Below, in pieces: positions 8,673-21,253 of a stretch of 53,173 nucleotides of DNA. The position numbers and the translations under genes were made by a program. The DNA is taken from assembly GCF_030532325.1 (NCBI RefSeq), contig NZ_JAUNLS010000014.1:14710-67882 (forward strand), in the 5' to 3' direction. This DNA comes from Corynebacterium sp. GTDB taxonomy: Bacteria; Actinomycetota; Actinomycetes; Mycobacteriales; Mycobacteriaceae. The stretch's first letter is position 1. Every line of letters begins with the position of its first letter. The notes beneath the pieces were generated by a model that saw only the letters and a program-made list of their open reading frames with translations, ran no database searches and was not told the DNA's origin.

Positions 8673-9505
8673 GTGGATTCGCTTCTGCCGACTCCGCGAC
8701 CAAGCAGTCGCAGGGAAACGGCATTACCGCAGAGGACATCGCCGCCTCCGGCGCCAAGGCCAGCGAGGACGTTGCTACTTACGCCATGATGCTGGGCGAC
8801 GACGCCCTCATCCTGGCCCAGCGCCTGGGCTGGTGGATCTCCCGCGCCCCGGAGATGGAAGAAGACATCGCCCTGGCCAACATCGCCCTCGATCTCATCG
8901 GCCACGCCCGCTTCCTGCTCACCTACGCGGGAACCGCCTGGGGCAAGACCGAGGATGACCTGGCCTACTTCCGCGACGAGGAGGAGTTCCGCTCCTGCCG
9001 CCTCGTGGAACAGGAAAACGGCGACTTTGGCCAAACCATCGCCCGCCAGCTGCTCTTCTCCTACTACCAGTACGGCCTCTACACCGCCCTGTTGGAGTCC
9101 ACGGACGAGACCCTGGCTGCGATCGCCGCCAAGGCCATCAAGGAGGTCGAGTACCACGTCGACCACGCCAACCAGTGGGTCCTGCGCCTGGGCCTGGGCA
9201 CCGAGGAGTCCAAGCGCCGCATCGAGGCCGGCCTGTACTACATGTGGCCCTACCTGGATGAGCTCTTTGAGGATCTACCCATCCACGAGAAGCTCGCCGC
9301 CGAGGGCATCGCCGTGGCGCCGTCGAGCCTGCGCGCGGCCTTCGACGAGCGCATCGCCTATGTGCTGGACAAAGCCGGCCTGGCCGTGCCCGAGGTCAAG
9401 CAGGCCCGCTCCGGCCAGCGCACCGGCCGCTTCTCCGAGTACCGCGGCTTCATCCTCGCCGAAATGCAATCGCTGGCCCGCCAGCACCCCGGCGCGACCT
9501 GGTAG
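8669..9505 (+). CDS. paaC: Phenylacetyl-CoA epoxidase subunit PaaC
   Basis: Non-catalytic ferritin-like partner of PaaA in the epoxidase core. The 278-residue product contains YAMMLGDDALILAQRLGWWI (about residues 33-52), DIALANIALDLIGHARFLLT (about 69-88) and KEVEYHVDHANQWVLRLGLG (about 154-173), all family-typical helices. It starts with GTG inside the paaB stop (GTGA overlap). It is followed by a 69-bp spacer with a 16-bp tandem repeat before paaD. Confidence 0.95.
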   Translation: MSGFASADSATKQSQGNGITAEDIAASGAKASEDVATYAMMLGDDALILAQRLGWWISRAPEMEEDIALANIALDLIGHARFLLTYAGTAWGKTEDDLAYFRDEEEFRSCRLVEQENGDFGQTIARQLLFSYYQYGLYTALLESTDETLAAIAAKAIKEVEYHVDHANQWVLRLGLGTEESKRRIEAGLYYMWPYLDELFEDLPIHEKLAAEGIAVAPSSLRAAFDERIAYVLDKAGLAVPEVKQARSGQRTGRFSEYRGFILAEMQSLARQHPGATW

Positions 9506-9516
9506 GCCGGGCTCAC

Positions 9517-9560
9517 GAGTCACAGCGCCACAGAGTCACAGCGCCACAGCGCCACAGAGT
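9517..9560 (+). repeat. 16-bp tandem repeat in paaC-paaD spacer
   Basis: GAGTCACAGCGCCACAG occurs at 9517-9533 and again at 9533-9549, followed by a partial copy CGCCACAGAGT to 9560. The repeat has almost no T and directly precedes the AAGGAG of paaD. Similar CA-rich, T-poor spacers sit before paaA, paaJ and paaH. Confidence 0.75.
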
Positions 9561-9574
9561 TAAGGAGAGCACCC

Positions 9575-10114
9575 GTGTCCATCACCGATAAGTCCCACCC
9601 GTTGCGGCCCGCCGAGGCTGCCGACGCCCACGTGTGGGACATCGCCGCGGAGGTCCCGGATCCTGAGATCCCCGTCATCTCCATCGCTGATCTGGGCATT
9701 TTGCGGGGTGCCCGCCTGGACGGCTCCACCGCCGTGGTGACGATTACTCCCACCTACTCCGGCTGCCCGGCCATGGAGCACATCACCACCGACGTCACCC
9801 GCGCCCTGGAGGCCGCCGGTTACGAGGAGGTGCGGGTGGACCTGGTGCTCTCCCCGGCGTGGACCACGGACTGGATGACGGAGCTGGGCCGCCAGAAGCT
9901 CAAGGACTACGGCATCGCCCCGCCCACCGGCACCACGCGCGCCACGCCCGAGGGCCCCATCCCGCTGACTCTGGCCCCGCCGCCGGCCATCGAATGCCCC
10001 CACTGCGGCTCCCGCCGCACCCGTAAGCTTGCCCAATTTGGTTCCACCTCCTGCAAGGCTTTGTACAACTGCGAGGACTGCCTGGAACCCTTCGACTACT
10101 TCAAGGTGCACTAA
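9575..10114 (+). CDS. paaD: Phenylacetyl-CoA epoxidase assembly/maturation subunit PaaD
   Basis: DUF59/MIP18-type protein linked to metal-centre assembly of the epoxidase. The N-terminal part contains VPDPEIPVISIADLGIL (about 27-43) and a conserved Cys in YSGCPAMEHITTDV (about 62-75), as in the SUF-associated family. The C-terminal tail has two CxxC pairs, CPHCG (about 145-149) and CEDC (about 169-172), likely binding metal. GTG 9575 is the start because TTAAGGAG lies eight bases upstream; length is 179 aa. Its TAA shares one base with the paaE ATG. Confidence 0.93.
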   Translation: MSITDKSHPLRPAEAADAHVWDIAAEVPDPEIPVISIADLGILRGARLDGSTAVVTITPTYSGCPAMEHITTDVTRALEAAGYEEVRVDLVLSPAWTTDWMTELGRQKLKDYGIAPPTGTTRATPEGPIPLTLAPPPAIECPHCGSRRTRKLAQFGSTSCKALYNCEDCLEPFDYFKVH

Positions 10115-11310
10115 TGACCGCCCCACAAACCACTACCACAGATTCCAACACCGCAGAGTCCACCACCGCTCCCGCTAAGAAGAAGGCCACGTTCAACACC
10201 CTGACGGTCTCCGCGGTGCGCAAGCTGACTGACGACGCCGTCGAGGTCTCCTTCGCCGTGCCCGCCGAGCTGCAGGCCGATTATGACTACGTCCCCGGCC
10301 AGTACGTGGCCCTGCGCGCCACCATTGACGGCCAGGAGCTGCGGCGCTCCTATTCCATCTGCGACGTGCCGCGCGACGGCGTGATCCGCGTGGCCATCAA
10401 GCGCGACCGCGGCGGCATCTTCTCCACTTGGGCCAACGACACCCTCGAGCCGGGCCAGACCATCGACGTGATGAACCCGCAGGGTGCCTTCGTGTCCAAG
10501 ACCCACGTCACCGGCCTCAACAACCCGGAGGCCGTGCGCGAGGAGATTGAGAAGCTGGAGAACCCACACCTGGTGGCCATCGCCGCCGGCTCCGGCATCA
10601 CGCCGATTATGGCGATTGCCCAGACCATCCTCAGCGAGTCCCCGGACACCACCTTCGAGCTCATCTTTGCCAACAAGGGCGGCGGGGACGTCATGTTCGC
10701 CGAGGAAATCGGCGACCTCAAGGACAAGTACCCCACCCGCTTTGCGGTCCACCACGTGCTCTCCCGCGAGCAGCGCGTCAACCCGCTCTTCTCCGGCCGC
10801 ATCGACGCCGAGAAGCTGCAGACCCTACTGGATAACGTGGTGCGCAGCGAGGATGTGGACGAGTGGTTCCTGTGTGGCCCCTTCGAGCTGGTTCAGCTCA
10901 TCCGTGACGAGTTGCGCGAGCGCGAGGTGGGCGAGGACAAGGTTCGCTACGAGCTCTTCACCACCGGCAAGCCCACCGGTAACCAGGCCCAGGCCGGCCG
11001 CCACGTGGAGGCAGATCCGGAGGGTGACAACGTCTCCATCAACTTCCAGCTCGACGGCCTCTCCGGCTCGGTGGAGTCCCCCGTCTCCGCCAACGAGTCC
11101 CTGCTCAACGCGGCCCTGCGCGTGCGCTCCGACGTCCCCTTTGCCTGCGCCGGCGGCGTGTGCGGCACCTGCCGCGCCAAGCTGGTGGAGGGCGAAGTAG
11201 AGATGGATGAGAACTACGCCCTGGAAGCCGAGGAAGTCGAGGCCGGCTACATCCTGACCTGCCAGTCCCACCCGAAAACCCCGAAGATCATCCTCGATTT
11301 CGACGTTTAA
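10114..11310 (+). CDS. paaE: Phenylacetyl-CoA epoxidase reductase PaaE
   Basis: NAD(P)H-dependent reductase passing electrons to PaaA. Domain order is an FAD-binding barrel with RSYSICDVPRDGVIRVAIKR (about residues 73-92), a nucleotide-binding domain with AAGSGITPIMAIAQTIL (about 155-171), and a C-terminal plant-type [2Fe-2S] domain with CAGGVCGTCRAKLVEGEVEM (about 346-365) and a distant fourth Cys in YILTCQSHP (about 382). All four cluster cysteines are present. The length of 398 is slightly above the usual ~360 because of a Thr/Ala/Lys-rich N-terminal extension. Confidence 0.96.
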   Translation: MTAPQTTTTDSNTAESTTAPAKKKATFNTLTVSAVRKLTDDAVEVSFAVPAELQADYDYVPGQYVALRATIDGQELRRSYSICDVPRDGVIRVAIKRDRGGIFSTWANDTLEPGQTIDVMNPQGAFVSKTHVTGLNNPEAVREEIEKLENPHLVAIAAGSGITPIMAIAQTILSESPDTTFELIFANKGGGDVMFAEEIGDLKDKYPTRFAVHHVLSREQRVNPLFSGRIDAEKLQTLLDNVVRSEDVDEWFLCGPFELVQLIRDELREREVGEDKVRYELFTTGKPTGNQAQAGRHVEADPEGDNVSINFQLDGLSGSVESPVSANESLLNAALRVRSDVPFACAGGVCGTCRAKLVEGEVEMDENYALEAEEVEAGYILTCQSHPKTPKIILDFDV

Positions 11311-11352
11311 GTACCCAGCACCCCGACGCCTAGGCAAAGGAGCACCACCGAC

Positions 11353-12129
11353 ATGATCGATCTGCACATCAACGCCGAGACCGGCGTGGCAGAACTGGTC
11401 CTCAACAATCCCGCAACGCTCAACTCCCTGGCGGAGGAGGACCTCGCCGAGCTTTCCAGCGCCCTCGACTCCGCCGCCGCGGCCGAACCCCGCGCGCTCA
11501 TCCTGCGCGGTGAGGGCAAGGGCTTTAGCGCCGGGCGCAACATCAAGGGCCTCAACCCCCGGGAGGATGACGCCACCGCCTACCTGGCTGGCGTGGTCAC
11601 CCCGGTGCTCAAGAAGATTGATAACTTCCCGGCGCCGACCTTCGCCTCCGTGCACGGCGCGTGCCTGGGCGTGGGCCTGGGCCTGGCGCTGGCCTGCGAC
11701 GTGGTCTACGTGGCAGAGAACGCCAAGTTCGGCTCCCCCTTTGCCAACCTGGGCGCCACCCTGGATTCCGGCGGGCACTCGCTCTTTGTTGAGCGCCTGG
11801 GCACCCACCGGGCGATGGATCTCATCATCACCGGCGAGTTCATCTCTGGGGCTGAGGCGGTGGCTTCGGGGCTCTTCTCCCGCGCGCTGCCGGCCGAGGA
11901 GCTGCTGGAGTTCACCCGGGACAAGGCCCGGCGTGCAGCGCAGGGCGCCACCCAGGCCTTCCTGGCCAGCCGCGCGCTGGTCCACGATATCCGCGATAAC
12001 GGCACCGGCCTGTGGGACAGCGTGGAGCAGGAGAACATTGCCCAGGGCACGCTCTGCGATACCGAGGACTACTACGAGGGCTTTGCCGCCTTCAACGAGA
12101 AGCGCCCACCAGTCTTCCGCGGCAAGTAA
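11353..12129 (+). CDS. paaG: 1,2-epoxyphenylacetyl-CoA isomerase PaaG (crotonase family)
   Basis: Converts the ring epoxide to oxepin-CoA and later isomerises a double bond during beta-oxidation of the opened chain. The 258-residue crotonase has oxyanion-hole regions GKGFSAGRNIKGL (about 55-67) and ASVHGACLGVGLGLALACDV (about 98-117). LGATLDSGGHSL (about 134-145) places the Asp expected for the PaaG group, and the C-terminus AFNEKRPPVFRGK is typical. AAAGGAG lies 9 bases before the ATG. It follows paaE after 42 bp. Confidence 0.88.
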   Translation: MIDLHINAETGVAELVLNNPATLNSLAEEDLAELSSALDSAAAAEPRALILRGEGKGFSAGRNIKGLNPREDDATAYLAGVVTPVLKKIDNFPAPTFASVHGACLGVGLGLALACDVVYVAENAKFGSPFANLGATLDSGGHSLFVERLGTHRAMDLIITGEFISGAEAVASGLFSRALPAEELLEFTRDKARRAAQGATQAFLASRALVHDIRDNGTGLWDSVEQENIAQGTLCDTEDYYEGFAAFNEKRPPVFRGK

Positions 12130-12205
12130 ACGCCGGTTCCCACAACCACCGCCACAGCGCCAAGAGCACAGCACAGAACGAAGCACAGAAAGCAGAAGGA
12201 AACCC

Positions 12206-13402
12206 ATGACTGCATACCTGGTATCCGGATTCCGCACCCCCGTGGGCCGCTACGGCGGCGCGCTGTCCTCGGTGCGCCCCGATGATCTCATCGCCACCGC
12301 CATCAAGAAGACCGTCGGGGAGGCCGGGCTGGATCCGGCCGCGGTGGATGAGGTCATCATCGGCAACGCCAACGGCGCCGGCGAGGAAAACCGCAACGTC
12401 GCCCGCATGGCCTGGCTGCTGGCCGGCTTCCCGGACACCGTTCCGGGTATTACCGTCAACCGCCTGTGTGCCTCCGGCATGTCCTCCATTGCCCTGGCCA
12501 CCGCCCTGGTGGAATCCGGCCAGGCCGATATCGTGGTCGCCGGCGGCGTGGAGTCCATGTCCCGCGCGCCCTGGGTCATGGAAAAGCCCGCCAAGCCCTT
12601 TGCCAAGCCCGGCGCGGTTTTTGACACCTCCATCGGCTGGCGCTTTGCCAACCCCAAGTTCACCGAGCAGGAGAAGATGACCTACTCCATGCCGGAAACC
12701 GCCGAGGAAGTGGCCAACGTTTTTGGCATTACCCGCGAGGAGGCCGATTCCTTCGCGGTGCGTTCCCAAAAGCGCGCGCTGGCCGCCATCGAGGCCGGCA
12801 AGTTCGCCCGCGAGATCGTCCCCGTGGAGGTCACCGACCGCAAGGGCAACGTCACCGTGGTGGATACGGACGAGGGCCCGCGCCCCGGCACCACCATGGA
12901 GGTCCTGGCCAAGCTGCGCCCGGTGACCTCCCTGGGCGAGGTGACCACGGCGGGCAATGCTTCCTCGCTCAACGACGGCGCTTCCTGCATCATCGTTGCC
13001 TCCGAGGAGGCCCTGGAGAAGCACGGCCTCACGGCGCGTGCCCGCGTAGTGGCCAACTCCGCACGCGGCGTTAAGCCGGAGATCATGGGCACCGGCCCCA
13101 TCCCGGCCACTCGCCAGGTGCTCGAGCGCGCCGGCTGGGAGCTGGACAGCGTGGACGCCATCGAGCTCAACGAGGCCTTTGCCACCCAGTCCATCGCCTG
13201 CATCCGCGAGCTCGGCCTGGACGAGGAGAAGGTCAACACCTGGGGCGGCGCCATCGCCCTGGGCCACCCGCTGGGCTCCTCCGGCTCGCGCATCACGCTC
13301 ACGCTGCTCAACCGCCTGGAGACGGATAACCTCAGCCGCGGCATCGCCACCATGTGCGTGGGCGTGGGCCAAGGCACCGCGATTGCGATTGAGAGGGTCT
13401 AA
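12206..13402 (+). CDS. paaJ: 3-oxoadipyl-CoA / 3-oxo-5,6-dehydrosuberyl-CoA thiolase PaaJ
   Basis: Thiolytic cleavage steps at the end of the pathway, yielding acetyl-CoA and then succinyl-CoA. The ATG 12206 has AGAAGGA upstream; the open frame extends much further back but overlaps paaG and lacks support. Length 398 aa. Catalytic Cys lies in TVNRLCASGMSSIALATALV (about 85-104), His in ELNEAFATQSIACIRE (about 323-338) and GGAIALGHPLGSSGSR (about 349-364), and the second Cys in ATMCVGVGQGTAIAIERV at the C-terminus. Its stop abuts the next gene's start codon. Confidence 0.93.
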   Translation: MTAYLVSGFRTPVGRYGGALSSVRPDDLIATAIKKTVGEAGLDPAAVDEVIIGNANGAGEENRNVARMAWLLAGFPDTVPGITVNRLCASGMSSIALATALVESGQADIVVAGGVESMSRAPWVMEKPAKPFAKPGAVFDTSIGWRFANPKFTEQEKMTYSMPETAEEVANVFGITREEADSFAVRSQKRALAAIEAGKFAREIVPVEVTDRKGNVTVVDTDEGPRPGTTMEVLAKLRPVTSLGEVTTAGNASSLNDGASCIIVASEEALEKHGLTARARVVANSARGVKPEIMGTGPIPATRQVLERAGWELDSVDAIELNEAFATQSIACIRELGLDEEKVNTWGGAIALGHPLGSSGSRITLTLLNRLETDNLSRGIATMCVGVGQGTAIAIERV

Positions 13403-14182
13403 ATGACAGCACAGAACGAATCCCAGGCTCAAGCCATCGAGCTCATCGAGCGCGGCGAGGTGCTCATTGCCAAGCTCAACCGCCCGGCGGTGCGCAACGC
13501 CATTGACGAGCAGATGGTCTCCGAGCTGCACGATCTCTGCGCTCGGCTGGAGCGCGAGCCGCGAATTCTTGTCATTACCGGTACCACGGTGGAGACCTCC
13601 AAGGGCCCGCGCGGCATCTTCGCCTCCGGCGCGGACATTGCCCAGCTGCGTGAGCGCCGGCGTGACGTCGCCCTACGCGGCATCAACTCCGGCATCTTCC
13701 ACCGCATTGCTCAGCTGCCCTCGCCGGTGATCGCCGCCATCGACGGCTACGCCCTAGGCGGCGGGCTGGAGCTGGCCCTGGCCGCAGACTTCCGCGTGGC
13801 CACCCAGTACGCCAAGTTCGGCCAGCCGGAGGCAGGGCTGGGCATCGCCGCTGCCGCCGGGGCCACCTGGCGCCTCAAGGAGTGCGTGGGCACCCCGCTG
13901 GCCAAGGAGATCCTGCTGGCCGGGCGCATCCTTAACGGTGAGGAAGCACTGGCTCATCACCTGGTGAGCGAGCTGCACGAGCCCGACGCCCTCCTGGAGG
14001 GCGCGGTGGCCCTGGCCGAGCGCATTGCCCAGCAGGATCCGCTGGCAGTGCGCCTGACCAAGCAGCTCATCGATATGCCTGCCGCCGCCCACCCGGCGGT
14101 GGATAACATCGCGCAGGCCGTGCTCTTTGAGTCCCCGGCCAAGTTCGACCGCATGCAGGCCTTCCTGGACCGCAAGAAATAG
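13403..14182 (+). CDS. paaF: Enoyl-CoA hydratase, PaaF-like
   Basis: Hydrates 2,3-dehydroadipyl-CoA in the beta-oxidation part of the pathway. The 259-residue crotonase shows RPAVRNAIDEQMVSELHDLC (about residues 26-45), GIFASGADIAQLRERRRDV (about 71-89), AIDGYALGGGLELALAADFR (about 113-132) and GQPEAGLGIAAAAGATWRLK (about 141-160). It starts directly after the paaJ stop with no spacer, so it is translationally coupled. The Gly-rich loop has AAAAGATW where PaaF of E. coli has PGAGGT, a mild deviation, so the assignment rests partly on the cluster. Confidence 0.85.
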   Translation: MTAQNESQAQAIELIERGEVLIAKLNRPAVRNAIDEQMVSELHDLCARLEREPRILVITGTTVETSKGPRGIFASGADIAQLRERRRDVALRGINSGIFHRIAQLPSPVIAAIDGYALGGGLELALAADFRVATQYAKFGQPEAGLGIAAAAGATWRLKECVGTPLAKEILLAGRILNGEEALAHHLVSELHEPDALLEGAVALAERIAQQDPLAVRLTKQLIDMPAAAHPAVDNIAQAVLFESPAKFDRMQAFLDRKK

Positions 14183-14233
14183 AACCACACTCACAGCACC
14201 AAGCACTGACAGCATCACAAGGAGAACACCCAC

Positions 14234-15072
14234 ATGACCTCAGCACTGCAGGTACCTGCCAAGGTCGGCGTCCTCGGCGGCGGCCGCATGGGCGCGGGCA
14301 TCGCACACGCCTTCCTCGCCTCCGGCGCCACCGTGACCGTAGTGGACATCAACGACGACGCCGTGGCTGCCGCCCGCGAGCGCGTGCACAAGGCCATCCG
14401 CGGCTCGTTGGATCGCGGTGCGGAGGGCACCTTCGAGTCCTGGGACGAGCGCCTGAGCTTTGCCACGAACGCCTCCGCCTTCGCCGGTGCCGAGCTGGTG
14501 GTCGAGGCCGTTCCGGAGTCCATGGATCTCAAGGTCAACGCCTTCCGCTCCATCGCCGAGGCCGCTCCGGAGGCCATCGTGGCCACCAATACCTCCTCGC
14601 TGTCTGTCTCCCAGCTGGCGGAGTCCATTCCCAACGACGTCATCGGCCTGCACTTTTTCAACCCGGTTCCGGCCTCCAAGCTGGTGGAGGTCGTGGTGGC
14701 GGAGTCCACCCCGGATGCGCTGGTGGATACCGCCAAGGGCTGGGTCGAGGGCCTGGGCAAGACCGCCGTGGTGGTCAAGGACGCCCCGGGCTTTGCCTCC
14801 TCCCGCCTGGGTGTGGCCATCGCCCTGGAGGCCATCCGCATGGTGGAAGAAGGCGTGGCCTCCCCGCGCGACATCGACAACGCCATGGTGCTGGGCTACA
14901 AGTTCCCCATCGGCCCGCTGGAGCTCACCGACATCGTGGGCCTCGATGTGCGCTTGGGCATCGCGGAGTACCTGGAATCCCAGCTGGGCGAGCGCTTTGC
15001 CCCGCCGCAGCTCATGCGCGATATGGTTGCCCGCGGCGAGCTGGGCCGCAAGTCCGGCAAGGGCTTCTACGA

Positions 15073-15085
<13 letters not shown>
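14234..15085 (+). CDS. paaH: 3-hydroxyadipyl-CoA dehydrogenase PaaH
   Basis: NAD-dependent oxidation of 3-hydroxyadipyl-CoA. Length 283 aa. The N-terminal Rossmann motif is VGVLGGGRMGAGIAHAFLAS (about residues 11-30), with the catalytic HFFNPVPASKLVEVV region (about 138-152) and KDAPGFASSRLGVAIALEAI (about 179-198). The C-terminal helix domain ends GKKSGKGFYDYSE-like. ACAAGGAG precedes the ATG. It is the last gene of the paa run, and its final 13 bases overlap the convergent end of kdpE. Confidence 0.93.
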
Positions 15086-15841
<756 letters not shown>

Positions 15842-15849
<8 letters not shown>

Positions 15850-18517
15850 TGTCTTCGTTCTTCCTCTCCCGGTTGGTTCTCGCCCGGTGGTCATCTCCGC
15901 GCTGCGGCGCGTGCGCTGTCGCTGCATCCGATGCCGGGAGGCTCAAGATAAAGGTGGCGCCCGGGGTGGCCTCCACCGTGATGCTACCGCCCATGGCCTC
16001 CACGAAGCCGTGCACAACGGATAGGCCCAGGCCCACGCCGTTGTCATTGCTCGTATCCCCCAGGCGCTGGAAGGCCTGGAAGAGCTCCTCGCGCTTATCG
16101 GCCGGGATGCCCGGCCCCTCGTCGGAGACGGCTAGCTCCACGCGCTCGCCGCTGAGCGCCGCGCTGAGCGTGACCTCCCCCTCCGGCGCGTAGCGCAGGG
16201 CGTTATCAAAGAGGTTGGCCAGCACGCGCTCCATGAGCGTGTTGTCAGCGCAGCAGCTTATCCCACGCAGGCTGGGATCCAGCCGGATGCGGCCGATTTC
16301 CTCCGGGCTGTGTCCGAAGGCGCAGGAGGCAATGGCCCGGTTGGCCACCTCCGAGATGTCCACGGTCTCCCGGCGCGCGGTGATGGCCCCGGCGCTCAGG
16401 CGCGAGTAGTCCAGCAGGTTGGTCACCAGTCCGGTGAGCTCCTCAATGCTGGCGGCGGTCTCCGCCAGGAGCATCTCCTGATCCTCCGGGCTGAACTCGA
16501 TCTCCTTGTTGCGCAGGGAGGAGACCGCCAGCTTCGCGGTGGCCAGCGGGGTGCGCAGATCGTGGCTCACACTGGAGAGCAGCGCGCGGCGCAGCTCGTC
16601 GGCGGCGGCGATGGCCCCGGCGCGGGCGGCCTCAGCGGCCAGGCGCTCGCGGCGCACAATGCCCGCCAGGTAGCCGGCGACCACCGCCACCAGGCCGCGA
16701 TCCCGCGCGGAGAGGGCTGGGCCCTCGAGGACCAGCTGCACGGTGGCATCTTCGCTGGCCACGACGGTCTCCACCACCTTCTTTCTGGTGGCGTTCACTG
16801 GTGCTTTGTTTTCTGTTGCGTTGCCCTCGGCGCCGTGCTGGCTCGCGCCGGTGCCCCAGGAGGCCAGGAGGATCCCGTCGGCGTCGTAAAGCTCAGCCTT
16901 GTAGCAGCTGAAGGCCTCCCCCACCTTGCGCATGACAGTATCGGTGGGCGAGGAATCGGCGCGGCGGTTAAGCGCGGCGCGGGAAAACACGGTGAGCAGC
17001 TCGGCGTCGCGGGCGGCGATAGAGGCGTTGCGGCGCTCGATCTTGGCCCGGCGCACCAGAATGCCCACCGCCAGGGCGATGGCCACCATGACCACCAGCA
17101 CAATGGCGTTGGCCGGCTCAGCGATGTCGAAGGTGTGCAGTGGCTCAGTAAAGAACCAGTTCACCGCCAGCCCGGAGGCCACCGCCACCGCCACCGCGGG
17201 CCACAGGCCGCCGAAGAGGCTGACCAGGAGGATGAGCGCGAAGTAGAAGGCGGAGGTGGTTCCGGTGCCCAGGTGCGGGCCGTCCATCTCCATGAGGAAG
17301 GCAGTCACGCCCACAAAGCCCAGGGCGGAGCCGCCCCAGGCCAGAGCGCGCTGCGGCAGCGGCCGGAAGGGGTGCAGCAGCTGGGAGAAGGGCAGGGGCT
17401 TATCCGGCGGGAGGTTGACAATGTGGCAGTCGATCTTGCCGGAGTCACGCAGCACGACCTCAGCCACCGTGCCGTGCCAGTGCAGCCCACAGCGGCGGCG
17501 CGGGGAGACACCGAGCACCAGCTGGGTGGCGTTGACGCTGCGCGCGAAGTTGAGTAGGGCCTCCGGCACGGAATCACCGGTGACCTGGTGCAGGCGCGCG
17601 CCCACGTCCTGGGCCAGGGCCTGCAGTTTGGCCAGCTGCTGGGCAGAGCCGGCCACCGAGGAGGAGCCGGAGGCAAAGGAATCACCAAAAACCACGTGCA
17701 CCACGTGCAGCTCGGCGGAGGACTTGGTGGCGATGCGCCGGCCGCGGCGGATGAGCAGCTCGGCGTGGGCCACGTTCTGGATGGCCACCACCACGCGCTC
17801 GCGAGCCTCCCAGGTATCGGTGATTTCCTGCTCCACGCGGTAGGTGATGAGCGCCTCATCCACCTGATCCGCCAGCCACAGCAGGGCCAGCTCGCGCAGG
17901 GCGGTGAGGTTGCCCACCCGGAAGTAGTTGCCCAGCGCCGGACCGATGCGCTCCTCGCGGTAAACCTGCCCGTCGGACAGCCGGGTGCGCAGCAGCTGCG
18001 GGGAGACGTCCACCAGCTCGATCTCCTCGGCGGCGCGGACCACCTCATCGGGCACCGTCTCCTGTGGTGCTATGCCGGTGATCTGCTTGATCACGTCGTT
18101 GAGGCTCTCCAGGTGCTGGATGTTGAGGGTGGAGATGACGTCGATGCCGGCATCCAGGATCTCCTCTACGTCCTCCCAGCGCTTGGCATGTTCTTCATCG
18201 CGCGGGTTGGAGTGGGCGAACTCATCCACCAGCACAATCTGCGGGCGGCGCGCGATCACCGCGGCGGTGTCGAGCTCCCCTGCCGCCATGCCGGGCACGG
18301 GGCGTCGAGGGATGACCTCCAGACCCTCACACAGGGTGCGGGTGTACTCGCGGCCGTGATCCTCCACGATGCCCACCACCACGTCCTTGCCGGCGCGCGC
18401 CAGGTTGTGCGCCTCCCCCAGCATGGCGCAGGTCTTGCCCGCGCCCGGCGCAGCACCCAGGTAGATCTTCAGGCTGCCGCGCTTGGAGCGTGGGGTGGGC
18501 GGGGTCTTCTCACTCAT
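15842..18517 (-). CDS. kdpD: KdpD sensor histidine kinase
   Basis: Membrane sensor of potassium limitation. Length 891 aa, as in the family. The N-terminal KdpD domain carries a Walker-type loop LGAAPGAGKTCAMLGEA (about residues 20-36) and VDEFAHSNP. A Usp-like domain follows (about 245-370, ending GTVAEVVLRDSGKIDCHIVN). Four membrane helices lie at about 395-495, then a GAF-like linker. The phosphoacceptor His is in LLSSVSHDLRTPLATAKLAV (about 660-680), and the ATPase domain contains LFDNALRYAPEGE and DEGPGIPADKREELFQAFQR. Start ATG 18517. The end overlaps kdpE; kdpC is 12 bp upstream. Confidence 0.95.
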
Positions 18518-18529
18518 GGGTTACTCATT

Positions 18530-19081
18530 TTAGGCGCAGGGCGTTGGCGTGGGCAGGGACATATTGAGCGTGGTGACGTTCACCGCGTCCTGGCCCAGGA
18601 AGCCCAGGCTGGCGTGCTCGGTGTTCTCCGCAATGAGCTGGCGCACCTCCTCGACGCTGATGCCCTGCTCGCGGGCCACGCGCGGGGCCTGCAGCTCGGC
18701 GTAGGCGGGGCTGATGCCGGAGTCCACGCCGGAGCCGGAGCCGGTGAGGGCGTCGGCAGGCACGGCCTCGGGGCTAACCCCCTCGCGCTGGGCAATCTCT
18801 CCCCGGCGCTGGTGGATGGCCTTTTCCAGCTCGGAGCTGGAGGCGCCGTAGTTGCTCATGCCCTCGGCGCGGGCGAAGAAGTAGGGGCCCTCGGTGAGCC
18901 CGTCCTGGATCTGGGTGGAGCCCACGAGGCACTCGCCGTTGTGGATGAGGTTGCCGTCGGCGGAATCCGCCGTGGCGCGGGATACCCCCCAGATGGCCAC
19001 CGGGTAGAGCAGGCCCAGCGCCAGGGTGCACAGCAGCACGGCGACGAAGCCGGCGGCGAGGTTTCGCATGTAGACGCGCAT
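18530..19081 (-). CDS. kdpC: Potassium-transporting ATPase subunit KdpC
   Basis: Single-span inner-membrane subunit that stabilises the KdpFABC complex. The 183-residue product has one N-terminal membrane helix (about 8-30, AAGFVAVLLCTLALGLLYPV) and the conserved segments GSTQIQDGLTEGPYFFARAE, DSGISPAYAELQAPRVARE and NEHASLGFLGQDAVNVTTLN-like near the end. It lies 84 bp after kdpB; that gap contains CTTCTGTTGGTSTCTTCTG-type short repeats (19110-19160) but no separate gene. Confidence 0.95.
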   Translation of the reverse strand: MRVYMRNLAAGFVAVLLCTLALGLLYPVAIWGVSRATADSADGNLIHNGECLVGSTQIQDGLTEGPYFFARAEGMSNYGASSSELEKAIHQRRGEIAQREGVSPEAVPADALTGSGSGVDSGISPAYAELQAPRVAREQGISVEEVRQLIAENTEHASLGFLGQDAVNVTTLNMSLPTPTPCA

Positions 19082-19165
19082 TGTTCTTTCCTTTGAGTCC
19101 TTGACTGTCTTCTGTTGGTCTCTTCTGTTGGTGTCTTCTGCTGGTTTTCTTCTGTCTGGGTCTGC

Positions 19166-21249
<2,084 letters not shown>

Positions 21250-21253
<4 letters not shown>

